Source: Streptomyces sp. NBC_00239
GTDB lineage: Bacteria > Actinomycetota > Actinomycetes > Streptomycetales > Streptomycetaceae
NCBI RefSeq assembly: GCF_036194065.1
Contig: NZ_CP108095.1
Location: 806,001 to 870,000, forward strand
Length of the DNA: 64,000 nucleotides
Direction: 5' to 3'
This document shows, piece by piece, positions 53,155 to 61,090 of this stretch; within the stretch, counting starts at the first letter, position 1, and each line of letters starts with the position of its first letter. A program made the translations under genes and the position numbers. The notes under the pieces are model-generated. The model was not told the origin of the DNA. It was given only the letters and a program-made list of their open reading frames with translations, and did no database searches.

Positions 53155-53472
53155 CTACTCGACGGCCGAGGGGTACGGGCTGTGCATGGTGAGGAAGCGG
53201 ATGTCGAGGTCGGTTTCCAGGTAGTCCATGCGCCGCTCCCAGAAGGCCCGCATGTGCGGGAGGGCGAGGTGGGCGTCGAGATCGGCCTCGGAGCGCCAGG
53301 CCTCGTAGAACACGAAGACGCCGGGGTCGTCGCGATCCTCGTGGAAGTGGTACGCGAGGCAGCCGGGCTCCTGCCGGGTCGGCTCGACGAACGAGAGCAG
53401 CAACTCCTTGAGTTCCTCGGCGCGTTCGGGAACGGGGCGGGCGGTGCCGACGAGCGTGAACGGCTGGGTCAT
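53155..53472 (-). CDS. Antibiotic biosynthesis monooxygenase (ABM) family protein
   Basis: 105 residues with the ABM ferredoxin-like fold: FTLVGTARPVPERAEELKELLLSFVEPTRQEPGCLAYHFHED, VFVFYEAWRSEADLDAHLALPHMRAFW. These cofactorless monooxygenases oxidise quinols and polyketides. It diverges from an ArsR-type regulator (107 bp) with two shared operators, so it is very likely the regulator's target. Confidence 0.85.
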   Translation of the reverse strand: MTQPFTLVGTARPVPERAEELKELLLSFVEPTRQEPGCLAYHFHEDRDDPGVFVFYEAWRSEADLDAHLALPHMRAFWERRMDYLETDLDIRFLTMHSPYPSAVE

Positions 53473-53489
53473 GCGGGTTCCCCCTGGTA

Positions 53490-53509
53490 GGTACCATCAA
53501 TCTCGTACC
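53490..53509. promoter_or_regulatory. ArsR operator copy 1 (GGTAC-N10-GTACC)
   Basis: GGTAC-catcaatctc-GTACC; outward the arms extend to 9 bp (GGTAGGTAC at 53486 / GTACCTACC to 53513). Lies 17 bp upstream of the monooxygenase start. Confidence 0.75.
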
Positions 53510-53532
53510 TACCGGACGCTATCGAACGGGAA

Positions 53533-53552
53533 GGTACGATGCAATCCGTACC
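53533..53552. promoter_or_regulatory. ArsR operator copy 2 (GGTAC-N10-GTACC)
   Basis: GGTAC-gatgcaatcc-GTACC, same arm and spacer length as copy 1, 43 bp away (about four helical turns) and 27 bp upstream of the regulator's GTG. Both spacers share AATC near the same place. Confidence 0.75.
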
Positions 53553-53579
53553 TCACGAGACCTGGGAGAGGTTGTTCCC

Positions 53580-53897
53580 GTGCCCGACGAAGAAGGACAC
53601 CCGGACGTCGAGGAGATCGAGCTCGGCCCGGTCCTCTCCGCACTCGCCGATCCCCTGCGCCGCCGCGTGGTGCGCGAACTGGCCGCCGCACCCGACGGCA
53701 CGGCGCGGACGTGCAGCTCCTTCGGGCTGCCCGTCTCCAAGGCGACCGTCACGCACCACTTCCGCGCCCTGCGCGAAGCCGGTCTGATCCGGCAGGTCGA
53801 CCGGGGCAACAGCCGGATGGCCGGCCTGCGCCGCGCCGACATCGAGCGCCGCTTCCCCGGCCTGCTCGCCATCCTCGCGGCCGAACCCGACGAGTGA
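53580..53897 (+). CDS. ArsR-family winged-helix regulator
   Basis: 105 residues from a GTG at 53580 (GGGAGAGG upstream). Winged helix: VLSALADPLRRRVVRELAAAP, recognition helix SKATVTHHFRALREAGLIRQVDRGN. No CxC metal site, so probably a non-metal ArsR sensor. The single Cys lies in TCSSFG before the recognition helix, which could make it redox-sensitive. It presumably represses itself and the monooxygenase through the paired operators. Confidence 0.85.
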   Translation: MPDEEGHPDVEEIELGPVLSALADPLRRRVVRELAAAPDGTARTCSSFGLPVSKATVTHHFRALREAGLIRQVDRGNSRMAGLRRADIERRFPGLLAILAAEPDE

Positions 53898-53970
53898 CCT
53901 CCCGCACGGGCCGACCCCCGCCACGCCGGCTCCCCGAGCCGCACATGCGGACGCCCGCGCCCTCACGGGT

Positions 53971-54010
53971 GACCTCGACCGACAGTGATCGTTATGGACG
54001 CGTCGAGGTC
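53971..54010. promoter_or_regulatory. Inverted repeat upstream of the melanin-locus remnant
   Basis: 9-bp perfect arms GACCTCGAC (53971-53979) and GTCGAGGTC (54002-54010) with a 22-nt AT-richer spacer (CAGTGATCGTTATGG). It may be a promoter/operator now driving the cupin-P450 pair after loss of rppA. Confidence 0.45.
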
Positions 54011-54046
54011 AGCGGAGGCACGCGCGTGCCGGTGGGGTAGGACTGC

Positions 54047-54190
54047 ATGGCGAGCGCCGTCGTACTGGACGCGCTGCGCCGCCTGTTCGACGAGGGCGGC
54101 GCCGCCGAGCGGGCGCGCGGCCTTCCGGCCGGATTCGGCCCGGGCATCACGGCCGAGATGACGCCGGGCCGCTGGAGCCGTACGCCGTGA
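54047..54190 (+). pseudogene. rppA: 3' remnant of type III polyketide synthase (rppA)
   Basis: 47 codons (54047-54190) matching the extreme C-terminus of RppA-type synthases: ASAVVLDALRRLF, then GFGPGITAEMTPGRW, the GFGPG loop that closes the active site. A TAG stop lies two codons upstream in frame and nothing resembling the catalytic Cys/His/Asn core exists nearby, so about 300 residues are gone. RppA makes 1,3,6,8-tetrahydroxynaphthalene; the two following genes are its normal partners. The remnant ends where the cupin gene begins. Confidence 0.78.
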
Positions 54191-54210
54191 CGGCAGTGGA
54201 AGGAGACCCG

Positions 54211-54783
54211 ATGACCGCATGTCCCCTGACCTCGGTGGCGCCGGACAGCGGCCTGGTCGTGCCGCCGGGTGGAGGCCGTACGCTGCGCACCGCCGCCCAG
54301 CAGGTGACGTTCAAGGTGACCGGCGTGCAGTCCCGTACCGCGTCGAGCTTCGAGGTGCTCGTGCCCCCGGGCTTCGACGTCGGCGCGCACGTCCACGCGC
54401 GCAGCGAGGAGCTGTTCTACGTCCTCGACGGCGAACTCGACGTGCTCGCCTTCGAGCCGCGCGTCCGCACCCCGGACGGCTGGCGGGGCTGGCGGTCACC
54501 GAAGGGGGAGCGCGTGGTCCGCGCCACGCCCGGCACGGTCATCCTGGTCCCGCCCGGCTGCCCGCACGCCTTCGCCAACCCCACCGACGTCCCGGCTCGG
54601 ATGTTCTTCCAGTCGTCCCCTCCCCCGGACCACGAGCGGTACTTCGAGGAGCTGCTGGAGATCCTGTCCGCCGCCCCCGCCGACGGGCCCGCCGACCACG
54701 AGGCCATCGCCGCACTGCGCCGCCGCTACGACATCGAGCAGCTCACCCCGCTGCGCCACGACCGGCCGGCGGAGGGCCGGTGA
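54211..54783 (+). CDS. Cupin monooxygenase, MomA-like (THN to flaviolin)
   Basis: 190 residues. Single cupin: VPPGFDVGAHVHARSEELFYVLDGELDVLA (metal His and Glu) and second motif GTVILVPPGCPHAFANPTDVPARMFFQSSP. The ATG at 54211 has AAGGAG at ideal spacing; an in-frame GTG at 54187 overlaps the rppA remnant stop. Gene order after an rppA end and before P450mel matches MomA, which oxidises tetrahydroxynaphthalene to flaviolin. It ends in a GTGA overlap with the P450. Confidence 0.8.
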   Translation: MTACPLTSVAPDSGLVVPPGGGRTLRTAAQQVTFKVTGVQSRTASSFEVLVPPGFDVGAHVHARSEELFYVLDGELDVLAFEPRVRTPDGWRGWRSPKGERVVRATPGTVILVPPGCPHAFANPTDVPARMFFQSSPPPDHERYFEELLEILSAAPADGPADHEAIAALRRRYDIEQLTPLRHDRPAEGR

Positions 54784-55988
54784 CGGGGGACGGGGGCGCG
54801 CCCCTGTACGAGGTGTCGGACCTGGCCGCGCTGGATTTCGACCCGTTCCTGCGCGAGGCGTTGCGGGCCGGGCCGGTCGTACGGATCCGGCTGGCGCACG
54901 GCACCCCCGGCGAGTGCTGGCTGGCGGCCCGGCACGACATCGTCCGGTTCGTCACCTCCGATCCCCGGTTCAGCCGTGACATCGTCGGCCGCCCGCTGCC
55001 CAGCATGAACAGGTACCTCGTTCCGCTGGACCGCGCGGTCAGCTTCGTCGACCCGCCCGACCACACCCGCGTCCGCTCCGTGGTCTCCGCGGCGTTCAAC
55101 CGTTTCGGCACGGCGGCCCTGCGCCCGCGCGCCCAGGCCGTACTGGACGAGCGCATCGACGCGATGACGGCGGCCGGGTCGCCCGCCGACCTCGTCCGGC
55201 ACGTCACCTCCCCCTTCCCCCTGCACGTCATCGGGGACCTGCTGGGGATCCCGGACGCCGACCGGCCGCTCCTGTCCGGGTGGGCGGACAGCATCCTGAC
55301 CCGGGCGAAGGACGAGGCGGGGGTCGAGCGGGCGCGGCGGGCCAAGGACGAAGTCCGCGCCTTCTTCCGCGAACTGGCCCGCGAACGCCGGGACCGGCCG
55401 CGGCGCGACCTCGTCAGCGACCTGGGAGCCGCGGTCCACAACGGCAGGATCGAGGAGGAGGAACTCCTCGCCCTGGCCACGCTGATGGGGATCAACGGCT
55501 GGCACGCGGTGCGCAACCACACCTCCAACATGGTCTACCTCCTGCTCACCGACGACACCCTGATGCACCGGCTGCGGTCCGACCCGGACTCCGTCCCGGC
55601 GGCCGTGGAGGAACTGCTGCGTTGGATCCCCCACAAGCACGGCGTGGGTCAGGCCCGCGTCGCCACCGAGGACGTCGAGGTGGGAGGCAGCGTGATCCGC
55701 CGCGGCGAGGCCGTGTACGTGTCCTACGTGGCAGCCAACTGGGATGAGCGGCACTACCCCGAGCCGCACCGGATCGACATCGACCGAGCGGGCCCGCCCC
55801 ATCTCGCCTTCGGCTACGGCCCCCACCACTGCCTGGCGCCCATGCTGGCCCGCATGGAGGCCGAACTGCTCCTCGGCACCCTCGTCTCCCGCCTCCCGGG
55901 CCTGCGCCTGGCCGTCGATCCCGGCGAAGTGGCCTGGCAGAAGGACGTACTCATCCGGGGCCCCGTGGCCCTCCCCGTCACCTGGTGA
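54780..55988 (+). CDS. Cytochrome P450 of the P-450mel/CYP158A type
   Basis: 402 residues, soluble class I P450. Heme loop FGYGPHHCLAPMLARMEAELLL (Cys ligand about 350; Ala-Pro follows instead of Gly), ExxR in VEELLRW (about 280). The I-helix reads ALATLMGINGWHAVRNHTSN and lacks the usual acid/alcohol Thr pair, a known trait of flaviolin-coupling CYP158A enzymes. It would cross-link flaviolin or similar phenols into dark pigment. GTG start overlaps the cupin stop. With rppA lost, its native substrate must come from elsewhere in the genome or the pathway is dead. Confidence 0.85.
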   Translation: MTGDGGAPLYEVSDLAALDFDPFLREALRAGPVVRIRLAHGTPGECWLAARHDIVRFVTSDPRFSRDIVGRPLPSMNRYLVPLDRAVSFVDPPDHTRVRSVVSAAFNRFGTAALRPRAQAVLDERIDAMTAAGSPADLVRHVTSPFPLHVIGDLLGIPDADRPLLSGWADSILTRAKDEAGVERARRAKDEVRAFFRELARERRDRPRRDLVSDLGAAVHNGRIEEEELLALATLMGINGWHAVRNHTSNMVYLLLTDDTLMHRLRSDPDSVPAAVEELLRWIPHKHGVGQARVATEDVEVGGSVIRRGEAVYVSYVAANWDERHYPEPHRIDIDRAGPPHLAFGYGPHHCLAPMLARMEAELLLGTLVSRLPGLRLAVDPGEVAWQKDVLIRGPVALPVTW

Positions 55989-56076
55989 GACCGGGAGGCC
56001 AATGGGAGGGGGGCGGCCGGGGCGGGCTCCGGAGAGCCGCGGTGGGCGACGCTCCGGAGGCCGGCTGCGGGCGGGT

Positions 56077-57561
56077 TCAGGCGGCCGCTGCCGCCGGCTG
56101 CGCCGCGCGGGCGGAGAGCGCCCGGGTGTAGCGGCGCAGGAGGAGGACGGCGGTGGTGGCGAGGCCGGTGAGGAGGCCGAGCCAGATGCCGAGGGTGTCG
56201 AGGCCGAGCGCGTAGGCGAGCAGCCAGGACGCGGGCAGGCCGACGGCCCAGTAGCCGATGAGGGTGATGCGGAATCCGCTCTTGGTGTCGTCGAGGCCGC
56301 GCAGGAGTCCGACGCCGATGTTCTGTGCACAGTCGAAGAACTGGAGGAAGGCGGTGACGATCAGGAGCTGGGTGGCGATGGTGAGGGCCTGGTCTGATCC
56401 GGAGTCGAGGAACGGCGCGAGGACCAGCTTGGGGAGGGTGAGGTAGAGCAGTCCGACGACGGCCATGACGGCGGCGGCGCAGGTCAGGGCGGTGTTCTTG
56501 AGGCGGCGGGCGTCTTCGTACTTGCCGAGAGCGAGCTCGCGGCTGACGTTGATCGACGCGGCGTGGGAGAGGCCGACGGCGACCTGGAAGACGATGTAGA
56601 CGAGCTGGTTGACGGCGGTGTGGGCGGCGAGCGCGTCGGGGCCGAAGGAACCCGCCATGAGGGCGGTGAGGGAGAAGAAGCCGGCCTCGGATCCGTAGGT
56701 GGCGGCGATCGGGATGCCGAGGCCGACGAGGCGCTTGACGGTGGCCGGGTCGGCCTTGGTGATGTCCAGGCTGAGGAGCGGGGCCAGCTCCTTGTCCTTC
56801 CGCGCGGACGCGTACAGGGCGAGGAAGGAGAGCAGGTAGACGCTGGAGGTGGCGATGCCGACGCCGGTGAGTCCGAGGCGGGGCAGGCCGAAGGTGCCGT
56901 GGATGAGGACCCAGTTGAGGCCCGCGTTGATCGCGACGGAGGCGATCGTGATCTGGAGGAGTGCCTGGGGGCGGCGCATGCCGACGGTGAACTGACGGAT
57001 CGCCTGGAACCAGAGGCAGGGCAGCAGGCCGGGGGCGAGCGCGTAGAGCATGGTCCGGGTGAGGTCGACGACGTCGGCGTCCTGGCCGAGCCAGGCCAGG
57101 GCCTGGCCGATGAGGACCATCAGGACGGCTCCGGCGATGCCGGCGAGGGTGGCCACCGCCAGGCTGGCGCGGACGATGCCCCGGACCTCGTCGTGGGCCT
57201 GCCGCCCTGCTGCGGACGCGCCGCCGCGTATTCGGCCGGCGCGTGTTCCGTCCCCGTTCCCCCCGTCCGCGCCCGCTCCGTCGTGGTCCGCGCCGTTGCC
57301 GCCGGCTCCGTCGGCCAGTTCCGCTCGGGCGGCCGCGGCGGCGATCTGGTTGCCGACGGAGGTGACCAGGCCGACGCCCATGGTGCGCAGCTGGTTGAAG
57401 ATGACGATGGCCAGGCCGCCGGCGGCCAGCTCGGTGGTGCCGAGGAGGCCCATCATCACCGTGTCGGTGGTGGTCAGGGCCACTTGGGCGAGCTGGGTGA
57501 GGATCAGCGGCACGGCGAGCACGCCGAGGGCGCGGCTGTCGCGGAGGAGGGTGGTCAGCAT
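56077..57561 (-). CDS. MATE-family efflux transporter
   Basis: 494 residues, 12 helices in two bundles (LGVLAVPLILTQLAQVALTTTDTVMMGLLG start; PATVKRLVGLGIPIAATYGSEAGFFSL second half). A Gly/Asp/Asn-rich insert of about 40 residues (about 85-125) interrupts the loop after helix 2 and is unusual for MATE. Starts 4 bp after the SbnA-like stop, so it is the last gene of the iron-boxed operon and the likely exporter of the product. Confidence 0.88.
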   Translation of the reverse strand: MLTTLLRDSRALGVLAVPLILTQLAQVALTTTDTVMMGLLGTTELAAGGLAIVIFNQLRTMGVGLVTSVGNQIAAAAARAELADGAGGNGADHDGAGADGGNGDGTRAGRIRGGASAAGRQAHDEVRGIVRASLAVATLAGIAGAVLMVLIGQALAWLGQDADVVDLTRTMLYALAPGLLPCLWFQAIRQFTVGMRRPQALLQITIASVAINAGLNWVLIHGTFGLPRLGLTGVGIATSSVYLLSFLALYASARKDKELAPLLSLDITKADPATVKRLVGLGIPIAATYGSEAGFFSLTALMAGSFGPDALAAHTAVNQLVYIVFQVAVGLSHAASINVSRELALGKYEDARRLKNTALTCAAAVMAVVGLLYLTLPKLVLAPFLDSGSDQALTIATQLLIVTAFLQFFDCAQNIGVGLLRGLDDTKSGFRITLIGYWAVGLPASWLLAYALGLDTLGIWLGLLTGLATTAVLLLRRYTRALSARAAQPAAAAA

Positions 57562-57565
57562 GGGT

Positions 57566-58594
57566 TTATCGGTTCCCGCGGAGTTTGGTGAGCAACTCGT
57601 CGATTTCGCGTTCGGCCTCGGCGTTGAGGAGATCGCGGGCCTGCATCCAGTCGTCGTTGAAGACGGTGTCCATGTACTTTTCGCCGCCGTCGTTGATGAG
57701 GGCGACCATAGTCGTACCGGGGGGCAGGGAGGCCAGGCGGGTCAGCGCCTCGTAGACGACACCGCCGGCGGACCCGCCGATGAGGAGGCCCGTACGGGCG
57801 ACGGCGCGGCAGGTGGCGAACGCTTCGACGTCGCCGACCTTGACGCCTTCGTCGATGAGGTCGAAGTCGACGAGCGCGCCGATCTCGGCGCCTTCGGGGG
57901 TGCCGGTGCCGGACTGGTAGTAGTCGTGGGCGGGGCCGCCGAAGGCGATGGAGCCCTTGGGCTCGACGCCGATGACGGTGAAGCCGGACATCAGCTTGGT
58001 CAGCTCCCGGCTGGTGCCGCAGAGCGCGCCGCCGGTGCCGACGGCGCCGATGAGGACGTCGATCTTCCCTTCGAGGGCCTCGTGGAGTTCGTGGGCGACG
58101 GGGAAGTAGCCGACTCCGTTGGCGGGGTTGTTGTGCTGCTCGGTGAAGACGGTGTTGTCCTGGCCGCGCGCCATGTCCTCGGCGAGTTCCTCGCGGGCGG
58201 CGGTGGCGAGCTCCTCGGTGCCGTCGTCGACTACGTAGACGAGTTCGGTGCCGAGGGCCTTCATGCCGCGGAGTTTGTCGGTGCAGGCGTGGTTGTCGAC
58301 GACGGCGGTGAAGGTGTAGCCGCGTTCGGCGGCGATGACGGCGAGACCGAGGCCTGTGTTGCCCGAGGTCGACTCGATGATCCGGCCGCCTTCGCGCAGT
58401 TCGCCGGCGGTCTCGGCGGCGTCGATCATGGCGCGGGCCATGCGGATCTTCGCCGTACCGGTGGGGTTGAACATCTCCAGCTTGAGCAGGAGGCGGCTGC
58501 CGGTTTCGGTGGCGGCGAGTTCGAGCAGGGGGGTGTAGCCGATGAGATCGGATACGCGGGAGACCACGGCGGGGCGCTGAAGGGCTCCGGGCAT
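57566..58594 (-). CDS. sbnA: SbnA-like PLP enzyme (N-(2-amino-2-carboxyethyl)-L-glutamate synthase)
   Basis: 342 residues, fold-type II cysteine-synthase family. PLP Lys in NPTGTAKIRMA (cysteine synthases read NPxxSVKDR), phosphate/substrate loop STSGNTG, GTGGAL, and C-terminal GGSAGG. Together with an SbnB neighbour this identifies the phosphoserine- and glutamate-using branch making ACEGA, the precursor of L-2,3-diaminopropionate, not cysteine synthase. Lies 63 bp after the decarboxylase. Confidence 0.85.
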   Translation of the reverse strand: MPGALQRPAVVSRVSDLIGYTPLLELAATETGSRLLLKLEMFNPTGTAKIRMARAMIDAAETAGELREGGRIIESTSGNTGLGLAVIAAERGYTFTAVVDNHACTDKLRGMKALGTELVYVVDDGTEELATAAREELAEDMARGQDNTVFTEQHNNPANGVGYFPVAHELHEALEGKIDVLIGAVGTGGALCGTSRELTKLMSGFTVIGVEPKGSIAFGGPAHDYYQSGTGTPEGAEIGALVDFDLIDEGVKVGDVEAFATCRAVARTGLLIGGSAGGVVYEALTRLASLPPGTTMVALINDGGEKYMDTVFNDDWMQARDLLNAEAEREIDELLTKLRGNR

Positions 58595-58657
58595 CGGTAA
58601 CTCCAGAAGGCAGAAGGGTCGTGGGAGGCGGCAGGCCGGTGAGGGGCGCGCCGGGCG

Positions 58658-60022
58658 TCAGGTGAAGTGGCGGTCCAGGCGCCAGCGGGGGCGCGGCCGG
58701 TCGGTCCGGTCGATGACGACCTTGGGCGGCAGGGCCAGGTCGTGGAAGGGGGATTCGTTGGAGTCCATCTGGTAGCCGGCCGTGTTCGGGTAGACCAGCA
58801 GGTCTCCGGTACGGGGTTGGTGGCGCAGGGGGACCTTGCGCCAGGTGAGCATGTCCGACTCGAGGCAGGTGGCCGCACCGACGCTCGCCGGGAAGGTGCC
58901 CGCCGCGCGGTCCGGGTCCTGGGGAAGGAGGACGGGGTCGGGCAGGTACTCGCTGTTGAACCACTGCTCGGACAGGCTCAGGCTCGTGCCGTCGACGGTG
59001 AGGATCCGGTAGCCGTCGCGGTCCTTGACGCCCTGGATGCGGAAGACCGTGGCGCCGGCCTGGTCGAGCAGGGCCCGGCCGGGCTCCAGGAGGAGGGTGA
59101 CGCCGGCGTCCTTGAGGAGGTCCGCGACGGGGTGTTCGCGGCTCGCGGGCCGGGTGGCGAGGAGCGCGGCGAGGGCTTCGGCTCCGGCCACCGGGGAGTG
59201 GTAGGGGTAGAAGTCGCCGGGGTGGAACTTCTTGCCCGCGTGGTAGTGGCCGCTGTGCTGTTCGGCGAGGAAGGCGCGCCAGCTGTCGGCGTCGCTGTAG
59301 CTGACGGGCAGGCCCCCGCCGATGCTGATGCGGCTCGCTTCGAGGCCCTGGACGCGGGCCTTGAGGCACAGTTCGACCAGGTGGGCGGCGAGGTCGGCGC
59401 GCGGCTGGAGGGCGTAGCCGGACAGGTGGAAGGAGAACCCTTCCATGCGTACGGCGTCCCCGGCCTCCACGCACCGGTCCAGGGCCGTGGTCAGCTCGGC
59501 GCCGGTGAGTCCGAAGCGGCTGTGGGGCTGGGCCGCGGGCAGGACGCGCAGCAGGATGCGGGCGGGGCGGACGCGGCCGGTCGAGGCGGTGGTGACGACG
59601 GCGTCGAGCTCGTCGAGGGCGTCGACCGCGATCAGGGCGCCGTGCAGGACGGCCAGGTGCAGCAGCGCCGGGTCCTTGGCGGGGCCGGTGACGACGAGGT
59701 GTTCGCCGCGCACGCCGTGGCCGAGGGCCTCGCGCAGTTCGGCGACGGAGGCCACGTCCACACCGGCGCCGCCGGCGGCCGCGCGTTCGACGAAGACGGC
59801 GGCCTTGTTGGCCTTCTTCGCGAAGTACACGAAGCCGTCGACCCCGGCGGTGGCCACCGCGTCCTGCATCGCCCTCAGGTTGGTGTCGAAGGCGTCGGGC
59901 AGCAGGAAGTGGAACGGGCCGCCGAAGGCGTAGGCCAGTTCGGGGAGCAGGCCACTGGACAGGACCCGCTCGGCGGCGGGGTCGGCCAGCACCGGCAGGG
60001 TGGGCAGGGTGGGACCGTTCAC
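58658..60022 (-). CDS. Fold-type III PLP decarboxylase (SbnH/LysA-like)
   Basis: 454 residues. PLP Lys in VYFAKKANK (about 70), FHLSGY, ISIGGGLPVSY, EPGRALLDQAG, and catalytic Cys region GAATCLESDML with YPNTAGYQMDSNES. It matches diaminopimelate/ornithine-type and siderophore (SbnH) decarboxylases. The GTG at 60022 overlaps the SbnB stop as GTGA; a second GTG lies at 60028. In staphyloferrin B, SbnH decarboxylates a citryl-Dap intermediate; here the substrate is unknown, as no NIS synthetase is in view. Confidence 0.85.
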   Translation of the reverse strand: MNGPTLPTLPVLADPAAERVLSSGLLPELAYAFGGPFHFLLPDAFDTNLRAMQDAVATAGVDGFVYFAKKANKAAVFVERAAAGGAGVDVASVAELREALGHGVRGEHLVVTGPAKDPALLHLAVLHGALIAVDALDELDAVVTTASTGRVRPARILLRVLPAAQPHSRFGLTGAELTTALDRCVEAGDAVRMEGFSFHLSGYALQPRADLAAHLVELCLKARVQGLEASRISIGGGLPVSYSDADSWRAFLAEQHSGHYHAGKKFHPGDFYPYHSPVAGAEALAALLATRPASREHPVADLLKDAGVTLLLEPGRALLDQAGATVFRIQGVKDRDGYRILTVDGTSLSLSEQWFNSEYLPDPVLLPQDPDRAAGTFPASVGAATCLESDMLTWRKVPLRHQPRTGDLLVYPNTAGYQMDSNESPFHDLALPPKVVIDRTDRPRPRWRLDRHFT

Positions 60023-61032
60023 TGCCACAGCGCGACCTCGGTGCCCAGGCCCTGCGCGAGGGCGAGTTGGGCGAAGCGGTGGCCGAGGGCGATGTCGGTG
60101 ACGACGAGGCCGCTGTTGTATGCGAAGATCCGCTCCTCGGCGCCGGTGCGGCCGGCGGCGGCACCTGCGATGACGGGCGGGAACTCGGCGTCGACGGAGG
60201 GGAGTTTGCCCTCGGCGTCCGCCATGTCGGTGCCGGTGACGTTCATTTGGGCCTCGCTCGTGGCGATGACCCGGTCCGCCTCGTGGAGGGTGGACGGCGC
60301 GAGGCCGTGGCCGACGAGGATCGACAGCGCGCCGGGCTTCAGCCAGGAGGCTTCCACGGCGGCCTCGGTGTGCCCGCCGGCGGTGGCGACGATGACGTCG
60401 GCGTCCGCGGCGGCGGCCCGCAGGTCGGTGACGATCTCCACGTCCCGGTCGGGGAAGTGGGTGCGCAGTTGCTCGCGGACCGCGGCGATGCCCTCCGGGT
60501 GGGTGCCGGACAGCAGGAGGCGGTCGAGGTCCGGGAGGGTGGTGAGGAGGAACGGCAGCGCGAGCCGGCCCTGGGTTCCGGTGCCGATGACGAGCGCCGT
60601 TCGGGCTCCGGGGGCGGCCAGTTCCCGGGCGAGCAGGGCGGAGACGGCCGGGGTGCGCAGGGAGCCGATGCGGGAGCAGTCCATCATCGCGACCGGCAGG
60701 CCGGTGACGTCGTCGTAGATCGTCAGAGCGGTGTAGTAGTGCTGCTCCTCGCGGCCCTTGTCGAGGCCGTGCTTGTAGGAGGTCTTGATGGCGACGACTT
60801 CGCGGGAGCCGTCGCGGCCGAGCATCGCGTAGGAGACCGAGTGTCCGTCCTGCGGCTTGACGGTCAGTTTCCGGGGGTTGTCGGACTGGCCGGCCTGGAG
60901 GGTGCGGTAGGCGCCCTCCACCGTGGCCACCACGTCGGCCAGGGAGATGTCGATCCCGGCGAGGTCGCTGGTGGACAGGATGCGCAGGTGCTTGTCGTCG
61001 CCGGATATGTGGGCGGACGCGGTCTCGGTCAT
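60019..61032 (-). CDS. sbnB: SbnB-like dehydrogenase (ornithine cyclodeaminase/mu-crystallin family)
   Basis: 337 residues. Rossmann site ALVIGTGTQGRLALPFL (about 140-155), substrate Lys/Arg in KTSYKHG and DCSRIGSLRTPAVSALLAREL, NVTGTDMADAEGKLP near the C-terminal half. SbnB oxidises ACEGA to L-2,3-diaminopropionate plus 2-oxoglutarate; adjacency to SbnA in the same operon supports this against plain cyclodeaminase. ATG at 61032 has GGAGGA. 58 bp downstream of the oxygenase. Confidence 0.85.
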   Translation of the reverse strand: MTETASAHISGDDKHLRILSTSDLAGIDISLADVVATVEGAYRTLQAGQSDNPRKLTVKPQDGHSVSYAMLGRDGSREVVAIKTSYKHGLDKGREEQHYYTALTIYDDVTGLPVAMMDCSRIGSLRTPAVSALLARELAAPGARTALVIGTGTQGRLALPFLLTTLPDLDRLLLSGTHPEGIAAVREQLRTHFPDRDVEIVTDLRAAAADADVIVATAGGHTEAAVEASWLKPGALSILVGHGLAPSTLHEADRVIATSEAQMNVTGTDMADAEGKLPSVDAEFPPVIAGAAAGRTGAEERIFAYNSGLVVTDIALGHRFAQLALAQGLGTEVALWQ

Positions 61033-61090
61033 GGTGGTGTTCCTCCGGTGCGGGAGCGGCGGTGGTCGGTTCGCGTGCCGTCGAGGCCGG

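Noticed and set aside
56025..56038. GGCTC-CGGA-GAGCC considered as terminator between P450 and MATE genes
   Set aside because: Only a 5-bp stem, common at this GC content.
57566..58594. Reading the SbnA-like gene as an ordinary cysteine synthase
   Set aside because: The PLP motif is NPTGTAKIR and the gene sits in an operon with SbnB, a decarboxylase and iron boxes.
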